Source: Nocardia arizonensis | Lineage (GTDB): Bacteria > Actinomycetota > Actinomycetes > Mycobacteriales > Mycobacteriaceae | NCBI RefSeq assembly: GCF_001310275.1 | Contig: NZ_LGYZ01000087.1 | Coordinates: forward strand, 166,792 to 230,791 | DNA: 64,000 nt | Direction: 5' to 3' | Shown: positions 62,077 to 64,000 of the stretch, piece after piece | Numbering within the stretch: the first letter of the stretch is position 1 | Layout: each line of letters opens with the position of its first letter | The notes under the pieces: model-generated | What the model was told of the DNA's origin: nothing | Database searches by the model: none | Seen by the model: the letters and a program-made list of their open reading frames with translations, nothing else | Translations under genes and position numbers: made by a program

Positions 62077-62622
62077 TCAACCCGCGGGTCGCAGCTTCAC
62101 CGAGGGGAAGTCGACCGGAACCGCGAGGGCGATGTTGATGTAGTTGGTGAACAGGTTGAGTGCGACCTGCCCGATGACCTCGACGATGTGCTCATCGCCG
62201 TACCCCTGTGCGCGCAACGCGTCGACGTCCGCTGTCGTCACCTGACCGCGCGCTTCGACCAGTTTCAGCGCGAAGCCCAGCAGTGCCGCGGTGCGCGGGT
62301 CCTCCGACCGGCCGATCTGCGCGGCGTGCATCTCCGCACCGCTGACCCCGGCCTTACGTCCCAGCGCGGTGTGCGCGGCCAGACAGTATTCGCAGGAGTT
62401 GCGGTTTGCGACGGCCACGGCGATCTGTTCGCTCAGTGCCGGGCCGAGACTTCCGCCGCCGAAGGCGCCGAACGAAGCCCACATACTCGCCAGAGCGGCA
62501 GGCGAATTCGCGACCGCGCGGAACATCGCGGGCACGGTGCCGAATGCGGCATGGATACTTTCGAGCAGGTCCGCGACGGTTCCGGTCGCGGTCTCGCGCT
62601 CGACGAGGGGGACGAGTGACAT
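62077..62622 (-). CDS. AhpD-like carboxymuconolactone decarboxylase family protein
   Basis: A 181-residue protein from ATG 62622 (SD GGGGACGAG region). The AhpD-type motif is NSCEYCLAAHTALG, a CxxC pair followed by a His, and helix-rich repeats flank it. Such proteins act as alkylhydroperoxidase partners or peroxidase-like enzymes. It is divergent from the AraC-type regulator, its likely controller. Confidence 0.85.
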   Translation of the reverse strand: MSLVPLVERETATGTVADLLESIHAAFGTVPAMFRAVANSPAALASMWASFGAFGGGSLGPALSEQIAVAVANRNSCEYCLAAHTALGRKAGVSGAEMHAAQIGRSEDPRTAALLGFALKLVEARGQVTTADVDALRAQGYGDEHIVEVIGQVALNLFTNYINIALAVPVDFPSVKLRPAG

Positions 62623-62767
62623 GGAATGCTCCTTCGGTCGTGATTCGAACGACACCTGCTGCCGCGGTGACTCGCCAGGTGACGTGCTCTCAGACTGTCA
62701 GGGCCAATCGGACTTATTGATGCATATCGTCCCGGTTTCTTACCGGATCGTCTGACATCATGGATCT

Positions 62768-63688
62768 GTGACCTCTCTCGACCGGCTCTCACCCCTACTC
62801 GAACGCTTCCGGGTGCGAACCCGGCTGTTCCATACGGGACCGCTGTGTGGCGTGACGACCTTCGACGCCAAACCGGGACGAGGATTTCTCCACGTGCTTC
62901 GACGCGGCATGATGGACGTGACGCACCGGGGTGTCGACGGCAGGCTCCAGACGCGACGGATCGATGAGCCCAGCCTGCTGTTCTACCCGCGCCCACTCGA
63001 TCACTCGTTCCACAACGCGCCCACCGACGATTCCGACTTCGCCTGCGCGACAATCGATTTCGACGGCGGACCCACCCACCCGCTGGTACGCACGCTCCCC
63101 GCGGTCGTCGTGGTCCCGCTCGACGCCGTCGATACACTCGAGCCGGCGCTCGCTCTGCTGTTCGCCGAGATCGACACCGCGCGGTGCGGTCAGCGCGTGC
63201 TGGTCGATCGACTCTTCGAAGTGGTCCTCATCCAGCTCTTCCGCTGGATTCTCGACCACGCCGACCAACTCGCGGTGCCCCATGGACTGCTGACGGGCCT
63301 CTGCGACGAACGTCTCGCCCGCACCCTTGTCGCCCTCCACGAAGAACCGGGTCGGGCATGGACACTCACCACGATGGCACGCGAAGCACGCATGTCCCGT
63401 AGCTCGTTCGCCGCCCGCTTCAAAGAGATCGTGGGCCAACCCCCCGCCGACTACCTCACCGGATGGCGGATCACCCTGGCCCAGGACCGGCTTCGCGCCG
63501 GCGCCTCGGTCGCCAACACCGCCGCCGAACTCGGATACGCCACCCCGCCGGCCTTCTCGCGAGCGTTCACCCAAAAGGTCGGATGCTCGCCACGCGCGTG
63601 GATCGCGACCACTCGCGGAGTCGAAGACAGTTGGTCGCGGCCCGCGAGCACCCCGAACCACAAGAGACCGTGGCCGGAGCGACCGTAG
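62768..63688 (+). CDS. AraC-family regulator with cupin sensor
   Basis: A 306-residue protein from GTG 62768. The N-terminal cupin domain (LCGVTTFDAKPGRGFLHVLR, PSLLFYPRPLDHSFHN) is followed by a two-HTH AraC domain near the C-terminus (WTLTTMAREARMSRSSFAAR, FKEIVGQPPADYLTGWRITL, VANTAAELGYATPPAFSRAF). The terminator hairpin overlaps its stop codon. It is divergent from the AhpD-like gene. Confidence 0.88.
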   Translation: MTSLDRLSPLLERFRVRTRLFHTGPLCGVTTFDAKPGRGFLHVLRRGMMDVTHRGVDGRLQTRRIDEPSLLFYPRPLDHSFHNAPTDDSDFACATIDFDGGPTHPLVRTLPAVVVVPLDAVDTLEPALALLFAEIDTARCGQRVLVDRLFEVVLIQLFRWILDHADQLAVPHGLLTGLCDERLARTLVALHEEPGRAWTLTTMAREARMSRSSFAARFKEIVGQPPADYLTGWRITLAQDRLRAGASVANTAAELGYATPPAFSRAFTQKVGCSPRAWIATTRGVEDSWSRPASTPNHKRPWPERP

Positions 63689-63703
63689 TCGCTCCGGCCA
63701 CGG
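63668..63703. terminator. Bidirectional hairpin between AraC and cadI genes
   Basis: CCGTGGCCGGAGCGAC (63668-63683) pairs perfectly with GTCGCTCCGGCCACGG (63688-63703) around a CGTA loop. The stop codon of the AraC gene is at 63686-63688. The cadI gene ends 41 bases away on the other strand. Confidence 0.85.
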
Positions 63704-63743
63704 CGGGCGCCGAAATCGATTGTGGACGTGCGGTGTTCGATGT

Positions 63744-64000
63744 TCAGTCGCAGCAAGTGGCGCCGGAGGACAGCGCCTTCTGCTTGGCGTCGCTGCCGCA
63801 GCACGCGTCCTCGGCCGCGGCCTGTTCGGCGGTGCCGCAGCACACCCCGCCGTCATGCTCGCCGCCTACCGCTTCGCCGCCGGCCCGCGCCGGAGCGGTG
63901 CCGAAGGATTCGGAGTCGGCGAGAACGGTGTAGACCTCCCACCGCTCGTCGTCCGGCGCGGTGACCCACACCTTGTCCTGGGTGGCGAAACAACAGGTGG
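63744..64000 (-). CDS. cadI: CadI/ArsI-family metalloid resistance enzyme, 3' part
   Basis: The frame is open to the window edge; the 5' part lies outside. The visible 85 residues read TCCFATQDKVWVTAPDDERW then EVYTVLADSESFG, matching the C-terminal region of CadI/ArsI (vicinal-oxygen-chelate fold, cadmium-inducible, organoarsenical C-As lyase). The thiol pair TCC that binds trivalent arsenicals is present. The tail carries three further CC pairs (VCCG, DACCG, TCCD), more than the usual one. Confidence 0.85.
   Translation of the reverse strand, partial: TCCFATQDKVWVTAPDDERWEVYTVLADSESFGTAPARAGGEAVGGEHDGGVCCGTAEQAAAEDACCGSDAKQKALSSGATCCD

Noticed and set aside
1..64000. CRISPR arrays, tRNA or rRNA genes
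   Set aside because: No regularly spaced repeats, cloverleaf-like sequences or rRNA segments were recognised by eye; a covariance-model search would be needed to exclude a tRNA fully.

Overview
The window is high-GC DNA from a mycolic-acid actinobacterium (order Mycobacteriales), most likely Nocardia or a close relative. The evidence is the very high third-position GC, the frequent GTG starts and 1-4 base gene overlaps, a hisN-fadE24-fadE23 block in the order of Mycobacterium tuberculosis Rv3137/Rv3139/Rv3140, a prfB-mscS-ftsE-ftsX block as in Rv3105c-Rv3101c, and a KstR-type operator. Names are given from sequence recall and motif reading only; no database search was run.

1-8 kb: an acetone/isopropanol catabolic operon (acetone-carboxylase-like beta and alpha subunits, an unrecognised 268-residue protein, a two-subunit succinyl-CoA:acetoacetate CoA-transferase, then a zinc alcohol dehydrogenase). 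Together these would take 2-propanol to acetone, acetoacetate and acetoacetyl-CoA. 8-11.4 kb: a gene graveyard holding a hydroxy-acid-oxidase fragment and an IS4-type transposase remnant split by a 2565-base group II intron whose ends can be placed to the base. 11.5-19 kb: a secreted metallophosphatase, recQ, ftsX, ftsE, an MscS channel and prfB. 19-25.3 kb: an HTH regulator beside a partial copy of itself, an FMN reductase, hisN, a small secreted protein, and fadE24-fadE23 behind a nested palindromic operator.

25.3-27.6 kb: an aminoglycoside-phosphotransferase-like gene between two integrase fragments. 27.5-36.4 kb: a lipoprotein, an ArsR-type regulator, two tandem acyl-CoA synthetases, a PepSY membrane protein, a secreted protein and a decayed sodium:solute symporter. 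36.7-39.5 kb: a tightly overlapped three-gene operon of pyruvoyl-dependent arginine decarboxylase, an unassigned (possibly GNAT-like) protein and a membrane diguanylate cyclase; this is the best candidate here for an undescribed system. 39.5-46.5 kb: TetR regulators, a DUF6319-type protein, an alcohol dehydrogenase/acyl-CoA ligase pair and a DoxX protein with a long 11-residue-repeat tail.

46.5-57.3 kb: a KstR-box-preceded NTF2-like gene with a flavin hydroxy-acid oxidase, a DUF2231 protein, a lipocalin, and a CarH/LitR-like MerR regulator next to an FAD oxidoreductase-DUF1365-cyclopropane synthase operon. The two transcription units of this last cluster share an identical 17-base upstream element. 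57.3-64 kb: several truncated genes (FAD oxidase, AraC/erythromycin-esterase chimera, cupin regulator, DapA fragment) among intact ones (membrane protein, class II aldolase, AhpD-like, AraC regulator), ending in a partial cadI/arsI. No rRNA, tRNA or CRISPR was found.
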